Assembly (NCBI GenBank): GCA_013334965.1
Contig: JAAXWO010000001.1
Location: 397,797 to 461,796 of the forward strand
Source of the DNA: Chlorobiaceae bacterium
GTDB taxonomy: Bacteria; Bacteroidota; Chlorobiia; Chlorobiales; Chlorobiaceae
Length of the DNA: 64,000 nucleotides
Reading direction: 5' to 3'
The notes beneath the pieces were generated by a model. It was not told the origin of the DNA, did not search any database, and saw nothing but the letters and a program-made list of their open reading frames with translations. The position numbers were made by a program, and so were the translations under genes. Below, one piece after another: positions 30,701 to 39,681 of this stretch (its first letter is position 1; each line of letters starts with the position of its first letter).

Positions 30701-33700
30701 TGAAAATGTGCTGCTGCTGGATTTCGCGAAACCGGAACTCGGTCTTGTCGATGGGGAAAAGGTTCTGGTTTTTGGCTATCCCAAGCGTAACGAACTCGAC
30801 TACATGCAAGGGGATGCGGTTGAGAACTATCTGGGAACCTGCGCTCTCACCTCTATTGCCAACCTCATTACCCAGGCAGGTCGCCCGACGAGTGAGAGTC
30901 AGGTGGTCAACCTGGCAATTCAGAACAACTGGGCACTGAACGATCCAAGTCTGCCGGCCTACCAGCTTGGTGGATCTGACGTAACCCAGCAACGCGAAAT
31001 CCTGGATAGTTATGGCATTCGCAACGATGTCGTGTTGGGGTATAACGAATCGGGGATTGCAAATCTTGTGCGTAGCGGCCGCGGGGTCATTGTCTCTGTC
31101 AATGCTGGTCAGTTATGGGGTGATGCCGCATATATCGGTAACGGAAGCGCCAACCATGCCATCACCCTTACCGGGGCAGTGTACCGTGAATCGGATGGTA
31201 TGCTCATGGGCTTTTATATTGCCGACTCGGGACGCGGTCTTGTCAGTGATATGACCCGGTTCGTCGACATTGAGACATTCCGGAATGCAGCTATCGTCGC
31301 CGGTGGTTATTCCATCTATACCATCGCGCCGATCAAGTTCTGGCAGGAAGATATCGATGCTACAGGCAATGAGCTGAACAACACGCTGGTCGGGAATAGA
31401 GGTGATAACGTGCTCAAAGGGCTTGCCGGTAACGACCTTCTTGAGGGGGCAAGCGGCAACGACACCCTGTCGGGCGGAGTCGGTGACGATATGCTGGATG
31501 GTGGTTCCGGTGATGATGCTTACCAGTTCAGTCTCGGGGATGGTCATGAGGTGATCACGGACGAACAGGGAACGGATACCCTGGTGTTCGGCCAGGGCAT
31601 TCGGGCGACCGATGTGGCGGTGAGTCGCAATGGCACCAGCCTGACACTTACCATTTCCGCTCAGGACAGTGTGCGGATTGACGGTATGTCCGGTGGCCGG
31701 GACAATGCAATTGATCAGGTCCAGTTTGCCGATGGTACTATCTGGTATGCCCTTGGTGACGGGAGTGGATTCAATGCGAGCTTGAGCGGAGGGGTGAAGA
31801 TTGAGGGCGTGGCGACGCAGGGTCAGACGCTCACGTTGTCCAATACCCTGGCCGACCCAGACGGTTTGGGGGTGATGCGTTACCAGTGGCAGGCCAGTAG
31901 CGATGGCATAACGTGGAACGACCTTGACGGAGCGACCGGGTTGTCCTATACATTGGATCAGTCCTTCGTAGGACAACGGATTCGTGTCAAGGTCAGTTAT
32001 GTTGACGGGCGAGGAAATGGGGAAGGCGTCAAAACGTTGATGACCGGTGCCGTCGCCAACATCAACGACTTGCCGACGGGCACGGTTACCGTCAGTGGCA
32101 TTGCGATGCAGGGTCAAGTGCTCATGGCTGGAAACAGTTTGGCTGATAAAGATGGTCTGGGTATGATCGAATACCAGTGGCAGTCGAGCAGCGACGGAGT
32201 GTCGTGGACGAACATCGCAGGGGCTAAGTCATCGACCTATACCCTGTCGCAGTCGGAGGTGGGGCGCAAGGTACGGGCTGTGGCGAGTTATACAGACGGA
32301 TTCGGTACACAGGAGTCCGTCAGCTCTGCGGCTACAACTGCTGTCGCTGTAGTGAACCATGCCCCGGCGCTCGCCAATGCAGTTGCTGACCAGAATACAG
32401 TCGAAGATGCTCTTTTCAGCTTTGTTGTTCCGACAAACACATTTACCGATATCGATGAAGGTGACGCGCTCACCTATAGCGCAAAGCTTGCCGACGGGAA
32501 TGCGCTTCCGTCGTGGCTGAGCTTCAACGCGACAACGCATACGTTCAGTGGTACGCCCTCTTCGACTTCTTCAGGCACGCTGAACGTGCGGGTTACCGCT
32601 ACTGACAAGAGCGGTGCGTCGATCAGCGACGATTTTGTGCTGAACATTACCAACCATGTCGCAGGAACCTCCGCAAACGATACCCTTACCGGCACCTCGC
32701 TCGTCGATGTTATTGACGGATTAGCCGGTAACGATACGCTCAATGGTGGTGGGGGCAACGATATTCTTTCCGGAGGCATCGGCAACGACACCCTCAACGG
32801 ACAGGGCGGCAACGATACCTATCTGTTCGGCAGGGGAGATGGCCAGGATATCATCGGTTATGACAACGACTCATCTGCTGGTAAGCTCAACGTTCTGCAA
32901 TTCAAGGCAGGTATAGCGCCGACTGACGTCGTGCTGACACGTTCCTCAAACCATCTGTTGGTCGCGATCGCCGGAACCAATGATTCGGTTTCCGTCAGCT
33001 ATTTTTTCTATGAAGATGATCCATCCGGTCGTTTCAATCCGGTTCAGCAGATTCGGTTCAGCGACGGCACTTCGTGGGATGTCGCCACGATCATGGCCAA
33101 AGTGATTGCGGGCAACGATACGGCACAGAAGCTTGTCGGTTATGTCTCGGATGATGTAATCCATGCCGCAGGCGGGAATGATGTTATCAATGGTCAGGCA
33201 GGCAATGACACGCTCTACGGTGACGCAGGCAATGACACGCTTTCGGGTGGCACAGGCGACGACCTGCTCTATGGCGGAGCAGGCAACGATACCTACCTGT
33301 TCGGAAGGGGAGACGGACAGGATTCGATCAACTTTGATTACGACACTTCCGCAGGCAAGCTCAATGTGCTTCAGTTCAAGGCCGGAATAGCTTCTGCAGA
33401 TGTCGTGGTGACACGCTCTTCTGCCCATCTGACATTGTCGATTGCGGGTACCGGTGACGCAGTTACCGTTCGTTATTTCTTCTACACCGACGACACGTCA
33501 AACGGTTATAATCCGATCCAGCAAGTAAAGTTCGACGACGGCACGGTGTGGGATGCCGCAACCATTGCGGCCAAGGCGATTGCCGGTAACGACACGTCCC
33601 AGATCCTGACCGGGTTCGTTACTGATGATGTTATCCATGCTGCAGCGGGAGACGACACCGTTTCCGGTCAGGCCGGTAACGATGTGCTGTACGGTGATGC

Positions 33701-34163
33701 CGGCAACGACATCCTGAATGGCGGTTCAGGCAACGACGAACTTGACGGTGGAACCGGTAGTGATACCCTCAACGGTGGTCTGGGCAGTGATCTCTATCGT
33801 TTTGCCCGGGGAGGCGGTCAGGATGTGATCGTCGATACGGACTCTACGGTGGGCAACAGCGGTCTTCTTGCGCTTGCCGGTGATGTCAGTTATGACCAGC
33901 TCTGGTTCCGACATGTCGGCAATGATCTTGTCATCAACATCATCGGTGGCACGGATTCGGTAGCGATACGTAACTGGTATTCAGGTTCTGCCAACCATGT
34001 CGAGCAGATTCGTTCCGGGGACGGCAAGGTGCTGACTGATGTCAATGTCGATGCACTGGTCCAGGCGATGTCGACCATGAACGCCCCGGTGATGGGTCAG
34101 ACCGTACTTTCGTCAGCCGTTCAGACGCAGCTCGCCCCGATTTTGGCAGCCAGCTGGAATTAA
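27753..34163 (+). CDS. Giant RTX protein (2136 aa) with EF-hand-like loops, GGxGxDxLx arrays, embedded Cys-peptidase-like domain, Ig-like and cadherin-like domains
   Basis: Dozens of GGxGNDxLxG nonapeptides; DVNHDGVLGVAE and DLNENGHFDAGE loops; paired YQWQ(A/S)SSDG Ig-like units; HCBP-related repeats (GNDTYLFGRGDGQD...). Confidence 0.95.
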   Translation: MSAPTSTYTILEGSWPVLAVGNHMYWVLYQDGTPIAELQAMPVDETGNIVDSAYGKLQFFQYSLDPQAAQDLGILGPIEQGSLFNMYDNAIVAYQSNSLQDALLHWNAGSTKIPYFNGLNVPYWFSYENSNTGHRAFGEAMGLPVIDFDPHLTPGLDSTLDPNWIQHAPNNILQYYLNNWRLTDNIMYNSEYSLWKAYSNGSISLDTYMFFTQSDSNWMVSSQDSSDYTYTGLNMTLDPIGAFYDSQSATYDNALSISDKTGVLVDGQGRRASLATLQGLDVNHDGVLGVAEASGLKLLTDLNENGHFDAGELNAVTSAIWSVNWSKLTGGNAAMVDYEVDAPTTESALPLWAINRGQPSQIDQRLAVPDSNYRTLRDTDNIYVVAGSYFIFWTPDQIKINNSTRNTLIGTDGNDSFDAGYYSAYQKLFTTPLTNFLGGGGDDQVGGSSGNDSIWGGTGNDTLFGYAGDDKLYGEDGADTVLGQDGNDYLDGGSGDDRLFGYVGNDILNGGEGNDLLMGFTPSNDAKQTLNLGEADDDSLYGASGDDTLDGGLGNDYLDGGTENDILFGGQGDDRLFGGDGADELQGNEGNDQLVGGAGDDKLFGQVGNDILWGGDGSDIIVGFTASNEAKQTLNVGETDDDVLYGEAGNDNLFGGLGNDYLDGGIDNDLLIGFEGTDSLFGGDGADELQGNEGNDQLVGGAGDDKLFGQVGNDRLWGGDGNDLLMGFTGTNEAKQTLNSGETDDDTLSGGAGSDILIGGLGSDLLYGGDGRDELQGGVGNDILYGDTGNDNLFGQVGDDILYGGEGDDLLVGFTASNEDKQSLISGETDNDYLYGGSGHDTLIGGAGDDYLDGGAGADVMVGGTGNDTYIVNSVNDTIYEVAGEGYDTVITNKNYLLNANIEELRLLEGTVINATGNALDNLIVGNSSDNILDGVTGADTMIGGQGNDIYYVDNTGDVVTEIAGEGTDTVQSSISFQLGSNVENVLLLDFAKPELGLVDGEKVLVFGYPKRNELDYMQGDAVENYLGTCALTSIANLITQAGRPTSESQVVNLAIQNNWALNDPSLPAYQLGGSDVTQQREILDSYGIRNDVVLGYNESGIANLVRSGRGVIVSVNAGQLWGDAAYIGNGSANHAITLTGAVYRESDGMLMGFYIADSGRGLVSDMTRFVDIETFRNAAIVAGGYSIYTIAPIKFWQEDIDATGNELNNTLVGNRGDNVLKGLAGNDLLEGASGNDTLSGGVGDDMLDGGSGDDAYQFSLGDGHEVITDEQGTDTLVFGQGIRATDVAVSRNGTSLTLTISAQDSVRIDGMSGGRDNAIDQVQFADGTIWYALGDGSGFNASLSGGVKIEGVATQGQTLTLSNTLADPDGLGVMRYQWQASSDGITWNDLDGATGLSYTLDQSFVGQRIRVKVSYVDGRGNGEGVKTLMTGAVANINDLPTGTVTVSGIAMQGQVLMAGNSLADKDGLGMIEYQWQSSSDGVSWTNIAGAKSSTYTLSQSEVGRKVRAVASYTDGFGTQESVSSAATTAVAVVNHAPALANAVADQNTVEDALFSFVVPTNTFTDIDEGDALTYSAKLADGNALPSWLSFNATTHTFSGTPSSTSSGTLNVRVTATDKSGASISDDFVLNITNHVAGTSANDTLTGTSLVDVIDGLAGNDTLNGGGGNDILSGGIGNDTLNGQGGNDTYLFGRGDGQDIIGYDNDSSAGKLNVLQFKAGIAPTDVVLTRSSNHLLVAIAGTNDSVSVSYFFYEDDPSGRFNPVQQIRFSDGTSWDVATIMAKVIAGNDTAQKLVGYVSDDVIHAAGGNDVINGQAGNDTLYGDAGNDTLSGGTGDDLLYGGAGNDTYLFGRGDGQDSINFDYDTSAGKLNVLQFKAGIASADVVVTRSSAHLTLSIAGTGDAVTVRYFFYTDDTSNGYNPIQQVKFDDGTVWDAATIAAKAIAGNDTSQILTGFVTDDVIHAAAGDDTVSGQAGNDVLYGDAGNDILNGGSGNDELDGGTGSDTLNGGLGSDLYRFARGGGQDVIVDTDSTVGNSGLLALAGDVSYDQLWFRHVGNDLVINIIGGTDSVAIRNWYSGSANHVEQIRSGDGKVLTDVNVDALVQAMSTMNAPVMGQTVLSSAVQTQLAPILAASWN

Positions 34164-34180
34164 ATCCAAAAGGGGGCAGC

Positions 34181-34414
34181 ATGAAACATTTTTCGGTAGA
34201 ACAGACGGATGACGATCGTCCTGCAAGCCAGGCTGATCAGGTGCAAGTCTCGGAAAGGAGGGCAGCATTCGGGAAACGAGCCTGGTGGCTGGTGAATGCA
34301 GCTCTCATTCTCTTTGGTGTCGGGATGTTGTGGAAACTTGCTGCCACCAACGGTATGCGCAGGAATACCAAATATCCCTTCAGTCCCGACGAACAAGACA
34401 TTTATTTCGCATGA
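34181..34414 (+). CDS. Small single-TM protein between RTX and T1SS genes
   Basis: 77 aa MKHFSVEQTDDDRP...AWWLVNAALILFGVGMLWKLAATNG; preceded by AAAGGGGG. Confidence 0.55.
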   Translation: MKHFSVEQTDDDRPASQADQVQVSERRAAFGKRAWWLVNAALILFGVGMLWKLAATNGMRRNTKYPFSPDEQDIYFA

Positions 34415-34484
34415 GGTTATTCGTTGATGCATCTCTCCCGGGCAGAGTTTACGCAGGACGACGCCAACAGGGTTGTAGCGCTTG

Positions 34485-36659
34485 ATGGATACAGGATTTT
34501 TCTGCCTGCAGGTTATCGGGGCTTTTCATCAGATCGTGGTGGATGAGATGACCCTCAAACACACCCTTTCTGCTGAAATGGAGCGGGATGAAGCTACGGG
34601 TGATGCGGTATTTGGCAACTCGGCGCTCCTGCTCGCGGCCAGGGAGCTCGGAATGACGGCCAGGTTGGTCCGACAGGAGCCGTTGCGTCTGGACAAGGCC
34701 CCTTTGCCGGCCATTGCGCGTCATTTGGATGGGCGCTATTTTGTGGTGGCCAGGTTCGATCCCGGTAACGGCGAGGGAGTTCAGGCGAACTCCCCGCGGC
34801 TGCTGGTGCAGCATGCCGGGCAACCTCCGGAAATCATCTCTGTAGAGGATTTTTTTTCACAGAGTACGGGTGAGTTGATGTTCTTCATGAGCAAGGCGAC
34901 CTTCAGTGGAGCGCTTGCTCGATTCGATTTCACCTGGTTCATCCCGGTGATTATCAAGTACCGCCGATTACTGGGTGAAATTCTGCTCGTTTCACTGTGT
35001 CTTCAGCTCATCGGTCTGGTGACCCCTCTGTTTTTCCAGGTGGTGATGGATAAGGTGCTGGTGAACCACGCAATGAAAACCCTCAATGTCATCGCGATCG
35101 GTCTTGTCACGGCGACCTTGTTTGAAGCGGTATTGACCGGAATACGCACCTGGGTCTTCGCGCATACGAGCAGCAAGATCGATGTGGAGTTGGGTGCCCG
35201 CATCTTTCGTCATCTGCTCGGGCTTCCGCTCTCGTACTTCCAGAGTCGCAGGATCGGCGATTCGGTCGCCCGGATTCGGGAACTGGAGAATATCCGCTCA
35301 TTTTTGACGAGCAATGCCTTGACGGTGTTGCTCGATATCGCCTTTTCGTTTGTGTTTCTTGCAGTCATGCTATGGTACAGCACCCCGCTTACGATGATCG
35401 TGATCGGTTCGATACCCTGTTACATCGCCTTGTCGGTCGTGTTCACACCAATGATTCGTACGCGTCTCGACGAAAAATTCAATCGATCTGCGGAGAACCA
35501 GTCTTTTCTCGTTGAAACCATCAGTGGTGTCGATACGGTAAAGGCGATGGCGGTCGAGCCTCGCTGGACGCACAAATGGGATCAGCAGCTGGCGGCCTAT
35601 GTCACCGCCGGACTGTCGGTAACCAACGTGGCGACGATTGCCGGTGGTGGCGTCACGCTTGTCAGCAAACTGGTCACCGTCGCTATTCTCTGGATGGGTG
35701 CGGGACTGGTGCTGGAAAACAGATTGACGGTGGGTGCCCTGATCGCATTCAATATGCTGGCCGGACAGGTGTCGAGCCCGATCCTGCGCCTTGCGCAACT
35801 CTGGAATGATTTCCAGCAGGTTGGCATTTCCATGAGCCGTCTGGGCGATATCCTCAATGCGCCGACAGAGGTCGCCGCCCAAAGGACACGGCTTCCGAAA
35901 ATCGCCGGGGCGATCGAGTTCGACCAGGTGTCGTTCCGTTACCGTCCGGACGCTTCAGACGTCATACGACAGGTCGACCTGAAGATTTTGCCGGGTGAAG
36001 TGATCGGTATCGTGGGGAGATCCGGATCGGGTAAAAGCACGCTCACGCGTCTGGTTCAGCGGCTTTATGTCCCTGACCGTGGGCGCGTTCTTGTCGACGG
36101 TCACGACCTGGCAGTGGTGGATGCCGTCTCGTTGCGCCAGCAGATCGGCGTGGTGCTGCAGGAAAACACACTTTTTAACCGTTCTATCCGGGCAAACATT
36201 GCCCTGGCCAATCCGACTTTACCGCTTGAATCGGTGATTGATGCCGCAAAATTAGCCGGTGCACATGAGTTCATCTGTGAATTGCCTGAAGGATATGACA
36301 CGATCGTCGGAGAGCACGGCACCGGGCTCTCCGGAGGACAGCGACAGCGGATCGCCATTGCCCGCGCACTGATCACCAATCCGCGGGTTTTGATTTTTGA
36401 TGAGGCAACCAGCGCCCTGGATTATGAGTCCGAGAAGATCATCCAGGACAACATGCGTCAGATTTGTGTGGGCAGAACGGTATTGATCATTGCCCATCGT
36501 CTGTCGGCCGTGCGAGATGCGCACCGCATCATCGTGATCGAACGGGGACAGATCGCCGAGAACGGCACCCACGAGGAGCTGCTGCGGGAAACGGATGGGA
36601 TCTATGCCCATCTGTACAAGTTACAGCAGGGCCTGCAGTCTGCCGAGGCTTCCGTATGA
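34485..36659 (+). CDS. Type I secretion ABC transporter/permease, HlyB-like with degenerate C39-like domain
   Basis: FDFTWFIPVIIKYRRLLGEILLVSLCLQLIGLVTPLFFQVVMDKVLV; GRSGSGKSTLTRL; LSGGQRQRIAIARAL. Catalytic Cys position of C39 is Thr (DTGFFCL). Confidence 0.96.
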   Translation: MDTGFFCLQVIGAFHQIVVDEMTLKHTLSAEMERDEATGDAVFGNSALLLAARELGMTARLVRQEPLRLDKAPLPAIARHLDGRYFVVARFDPGNGEGVQANSPRLLVQHAGQPPEIISVEDFFSQSTGELMFFMSKATFSGALARFDFTWFIPVIIKYRRLLGEILLVSLCLQLIGLVTPLFFQVVMDKVLVNHAMKTLNVIAIGLVTATLFEAVLTGIRTWVFAHTSSKIDVELGARIFRHLLGLPLSYFQSRRIGDSVARIRELENIRSFLTSNALTVLLDIAFSFVFLAVMLWYSTPLTMIVIGSIPCYIALSVVFTPMIRTRLDEKFNRSAENQSFLVETISGVDTVKAMAVEPRWTHKWDQQLAAYVTAGLSVTNVATIAGGGVTLVSKLVTVAILWMGAGLVLENRLTVGALIAFNMLAGQVSSPILRLAQLWNDFQQVGISMSRLGDILNAPTEVAAQRTRLPKIAGAIEFDQVSFRYRPDASDVIRQVDLKILPGEVIGIVGRSGSGKSTLTRLVQRLYVPDRGRVLVDGHDLAVVDAVSLRQQIGVVLQENTLFNRSIRANIALANPTLPLESVIDAAKLAGAHEFICELPEGYDTIVGEHGTGLSGGQRQRIAIARALITNPRVLIFDEATSALDYESEKIIQDNMRQICVGRTVLIIAHRLSAVRDAHRIIVIERGQIAENGTHEELLRETDGIYAHLYKLQQGLQSAEASV

Positions 36660-38167
36660 ACCTGTTTGCAAGACACCGTCAGTACGTTGCGAAGGTAACG
36701 TCACTCCTGTTGCATCTGAGGCGTCGTGTTTGTGCTGACAAAGGGGCCGGTCCCGTCGAAGGTGGGAATTTCAGGCTGCGCTGGCAGGCCTTTCTGGAGC
36801 TGATGGCCCGATATCGACATCATGTTGCCCATTTCTGGTCGATACGGCATGAGCTGACGCCGCCAGACCTTAAGGCGCACGAATCGGAATTTCTCCCTTC
36901 AGCATTGGCATTGCAGACCACGCCGGTATCGCCTGCCGGGCGATGGGTTGCCCGTGTCCTGATGGCCTTGCTGACGGCGTTGCTGTTGTGGTCGGTTTTA
37001 GGCCGGATGGATATTATCGTGAATGCGACGGGCAAGATCATTCCCTCTGATCGCAGCAAAACCATTTCTTCCGTTGAAACTGCTCGTGTGGATGGGCTTT
37101 TCGTTGAAGAGGGAAAGAGTGTCGCCGCAGGTGATCTGCTAATCGAACTTGATACCCGCATGAGCGATCGGGAACGTGATAAGGCTGCAGGTGATCGGGA
37201 AACGGCGCTCTTGCAGGTCGAGCGCTCCCGTGCACTCCTGGCTTCGATTGCGGCTGACAGGCTCAAACAGATCGATGGCGTTGAAGGGGTGTCGGCGGGA
37301 CGTGTTGCTGATGCAAGGCGTCATCTGGAAAGTCAGTGGCAGGATTTTGAAGCGAAGCTGATACGTTTGGACGGCGAGATGGCACGATATCGGCGGCAGT
37401 TGCCGCTCATCACCCAGAAAGCTGATGATTACAGGATTCTGGCGCAAGACCATGATGTATCGGTACATGCCTGGCAGGAAAAGGAGCAGGATCGGATTGA
37501 GCTGGAAGGCAGGCTTGCGGATGTCGCCAACCAGCGGCGCGCACATATTGCCGAGACGCGAAAAAATGCGCAGGACGCACTCAATGATGGGCTAAGGCAG
37601 GCACAGTCATCGGGGCAGGACGCTGAGCGTGCGGCTGCCCATAGTGACCTCTTGCGCCTGAGGGCCCCAGTGGCCGGTACCGTGCAGCAGTTGACGGTGC
37701 ATACGGTTGGAGGGGTGGTGCAGTCTGCGCAGCCATTAATGGTGATAGTTCCTCGCAGGCACCAGGTCGAAGTCGAAGCCTTTATTGACAACAAGGATGT
37801 TGGATTTGTCGCGGAAGGCCAGCGAGCCCAGGTCAAGATCGAAACTTTCGATTACACCAAATACGGGACGCTATCCGGCCGCGTTTCTCATGTATCCCGC
37901 GATGCCATAGACCCGAATACCCAGACGACCAGTCCATCCTCTCCGAAGGCTTCTCAGGATGATCCGAAACAGGATTCACCCGGTGGGCCGGTGTATGCCA
38001 TCAAGGTGCTTCTGGATAAATCATCCATGGCTATCGACGGACATCAGGTCGAGCTGACGCCCGGTATGAGTGTATCGATCGAGATCAAGACCGGCAGCAG
38101 ACGCATAATCGAATATTTCCTCTCTCCCCTGATTCAACATGCACACGAGAGTTTTAACCAACGGTAA
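36656..38167 (+). CDS. Type I secretion membrane fusion protein, HlyD-like
   Basis: VNATGKIIPSDRSKTISSVETARVDGLFVEEGKSVAAGDLLIELDTR; LRAPVAGTVQQLTVHTVGGVV; start overlaps the HlyB-like stop. Confidence 0.94.
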   Translation: MNLFARHRQYVAKVTSLLLHLRRRVCADKGAGPVEGGNFRLRWQAFLELMARYRHHVAHFWSIRHELTPPDLKAHESEFLPSALALQTTPVSPAGRWVARVLMALLTALLLWSVLGRMDIIVNATGKIIPSDRSKTISSVETARVDGLFVEEGKSVAAGDLLIELDTRMSDRERDKAAGDRETALLQVERSRALLASIAADRLKQIDGVEGVSAGRVADARRHLESQWQDFEAKLIRLDGEMARYRRQLPLITQKADDYRILAQDHDVSVHAWQEKEQDRIELEGRLADVANQRRAHIAETRKNAQDALNDGLRQAQSSGQDAERAAAHSDLLRLRAPVAGTVQQLTVHTVGGVVQSAQPLMVIVPRRHQVEVEAFIDNKDVGFVAEGQRAQVKIETFDYTKYGTLSGRVSHVSRDAIDPNTQTTSPSSPKASQDDPKQDSPGGPVYAIKVLLDKSSMAIDGHQVELTPGMSVSIEIKTGSRRIIEYFLSPLIQHAHESFNQR

Positions 38168-39593
38168 GTCGTTGCGCCGTATACTGTCAATCCTCATCAC
38201 GGCACTTTCGTGGCCATCGACCGCCCTTGGTGTGCCCGATATTCTCGAAGACCCACTGGGGGCGCAACCCGGTCGACTGCATACGGGCTCAGCGCTTCCC
38301 GACGGGAGTCTCATTGCATGTCCGGCCACCATAGACCTCTCAGAACCGCTGGAGCCTGGAAGCGCAATCGACGTCGCGTTGTGCAATAATCCACAAATCA
38401 GTTCATCCTGGGCCGGGATCAAGATACAGGCGGGGGCCTTGGGTGAAGCACGTGCAGCCTATCTGCCGACAATGAGGGTTTCAGTGAGCCGACTGTCGAA
38501 CCGGACGGGTAACTCCTCTCTTTCTGGCGGATCCGATCCCATTCGGACAGGAATTCAGGTTTATGGTACCATGAATTGGAGATTGCTGGATTTCGGGGAG
38601 CGAAGCGCGAACAATAAGGCGGCATCGCTACTGCTTGCAGCTGCCCTTGCCGCACATGACGCTTCGCTGCAAAAGATTATGTCCGGTGTCATTCAGGCAT
38701 ATTATGATTCGATGACGGCACAGTCGCATTTGATTGCCTGTAAAAAAATGGCGGAGATAGCTGAACGCATTCTTGCCGCAACCAAACGACGTGAGGCTCA
38801 TGGTGCTGTGGCGTTGTCCGATACCTTGCCGGCCTTGACTGCTCTGGCCAAGGCTCGACTCAATGAAGCGCGAGCCCAGGGTGACTTCAACAAATCGCTT
38901 AGTATGCTGGTCCAGTCAATGGGATTGGCGCCCGGGACAGCTCTTCGCTTGCCACAGAATCTGGAGCTTTATCGTGCAGATGACGTGACGGAGCTGAACC
39001 TCTGGTTGCGAGAAGCTGAAGATAAACATCCGTCAATCAGGCAAGCCCGCGCAAAGTTGGCTGCTGATCAGGCAAAAATTACCGTGGTACGATCAGAGGG
39101 GTTGCCCTCGCTGGATGCGACGGCCTATATCTCCAGGAACGGATACCCCAACCAGGGGCTGTCGAATAACAGCCAGTCAGTGACGACGGCGGGTGTTTCC
39201 CTTAACCTGCCGATATTTGAGGGCTTTGGAAGAACCTACAAGATCAGGGGTGCAATAGCCCAGGTCGAGCAGAGTCAGGTCCATCTGCAGGAGACAACAA
39301 ATCAGATACTGACAGAAGTCGTGAAGGCGCATGCCGATGCCCTGACATCCTTGGGCTCACTCAAAGCCTCCGAGCAGCTTATGGCGGCGGCAACACAGGG
39401 GCTGCAATCTTCCATGCGTCGGTATGACCGGCGTGCAGCCGATATCCTTGAAGTTCTCAACAGCCAGTCATCACTGGCAGACGCAGAGCAGGAACGGATA
39501 CGTGCAATAGCGGAATGGCACTCTGCGCGTTTGAGATTGCTGGCCAATTCTGGAGTTTTGGGAATGGCCGACTTGGTGCAGGAGGGAAAGTGA
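38139..39593 (+). CDS. TolC-family outer membrane protein of the T1SS
   Basis: SAIDVALCNNPQISSSWAGIKIQAGALGEARAAYLPTM; two TolC-like halves; overlaps the HlyD-like gene. Confidence 0.92.
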   Translation: MHTRVLTNGKSLRRILSILITALSWPSTALGVPDILEDPLGAQPGRLHTGSALPDGSLIACPATIDLSEPLEPGSAIDVALCNNPQISSSWAGIKIQAGALGEARAAYLPTMRVSVSRLSNRTGNSSLSGGSDPIRTGIQVYGTMNWRLLDFGERSANNKAASLLLAAALAAHDASLQKIMSGVIQAYYDSMTAQSHLIACKKMAEIAERILAATKRREAHGAVALSDTLPALTALAKARLNEARAQGDFNKSLSMLVQSMGLAPGTALRLPQNLELYRADDVTELNLWLREAEDKHPSIRQARAKLAADQAKITVVRSEGLPSLDATAYISRNGYPNQGLSNNSQSVTTAGVSLNLPIFEGFGRTYKIRGAIAQVEQSQVHLQETTNQILTEVVKAHADALTSLGSLKASEQLMAAATQGLQSSMRRYDRRAADILEVLNSQSSLADAEQERIRAIAEWHSARLRLLANSGVLGMADLVQEGK

Positions 39594-39605
39594 GGGCGGG
39601 GAGGA

Positions 39606-39640
39606 AATGGACAGAATGCACTGGATGGACGAAAAAGAGG
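39606..39640. repeat. Partial family-A repeat arm downstream of the four-helix-bundle gene
   Basis: ATGGACAGAATGCACTGGATGGACGAAAAAGAGGG. Confidence 0.6.
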
Positions 39641-39681
39641 GGGCGAGGGGGGTGTGGGTTACAAGTGATGAGTCAGTCGGT

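Noticed and set aside
34485-34900. Bacteriocin-type processing C39 peptidase at the N-terminus of the T1SS ATPase
   Set aside because: The catalytic Cys position is Thr (DTGFFCL), matching inactive C39-like domains of HlyB-type transporters; the RTX substrate also lacks an obvious double-glycine leader.
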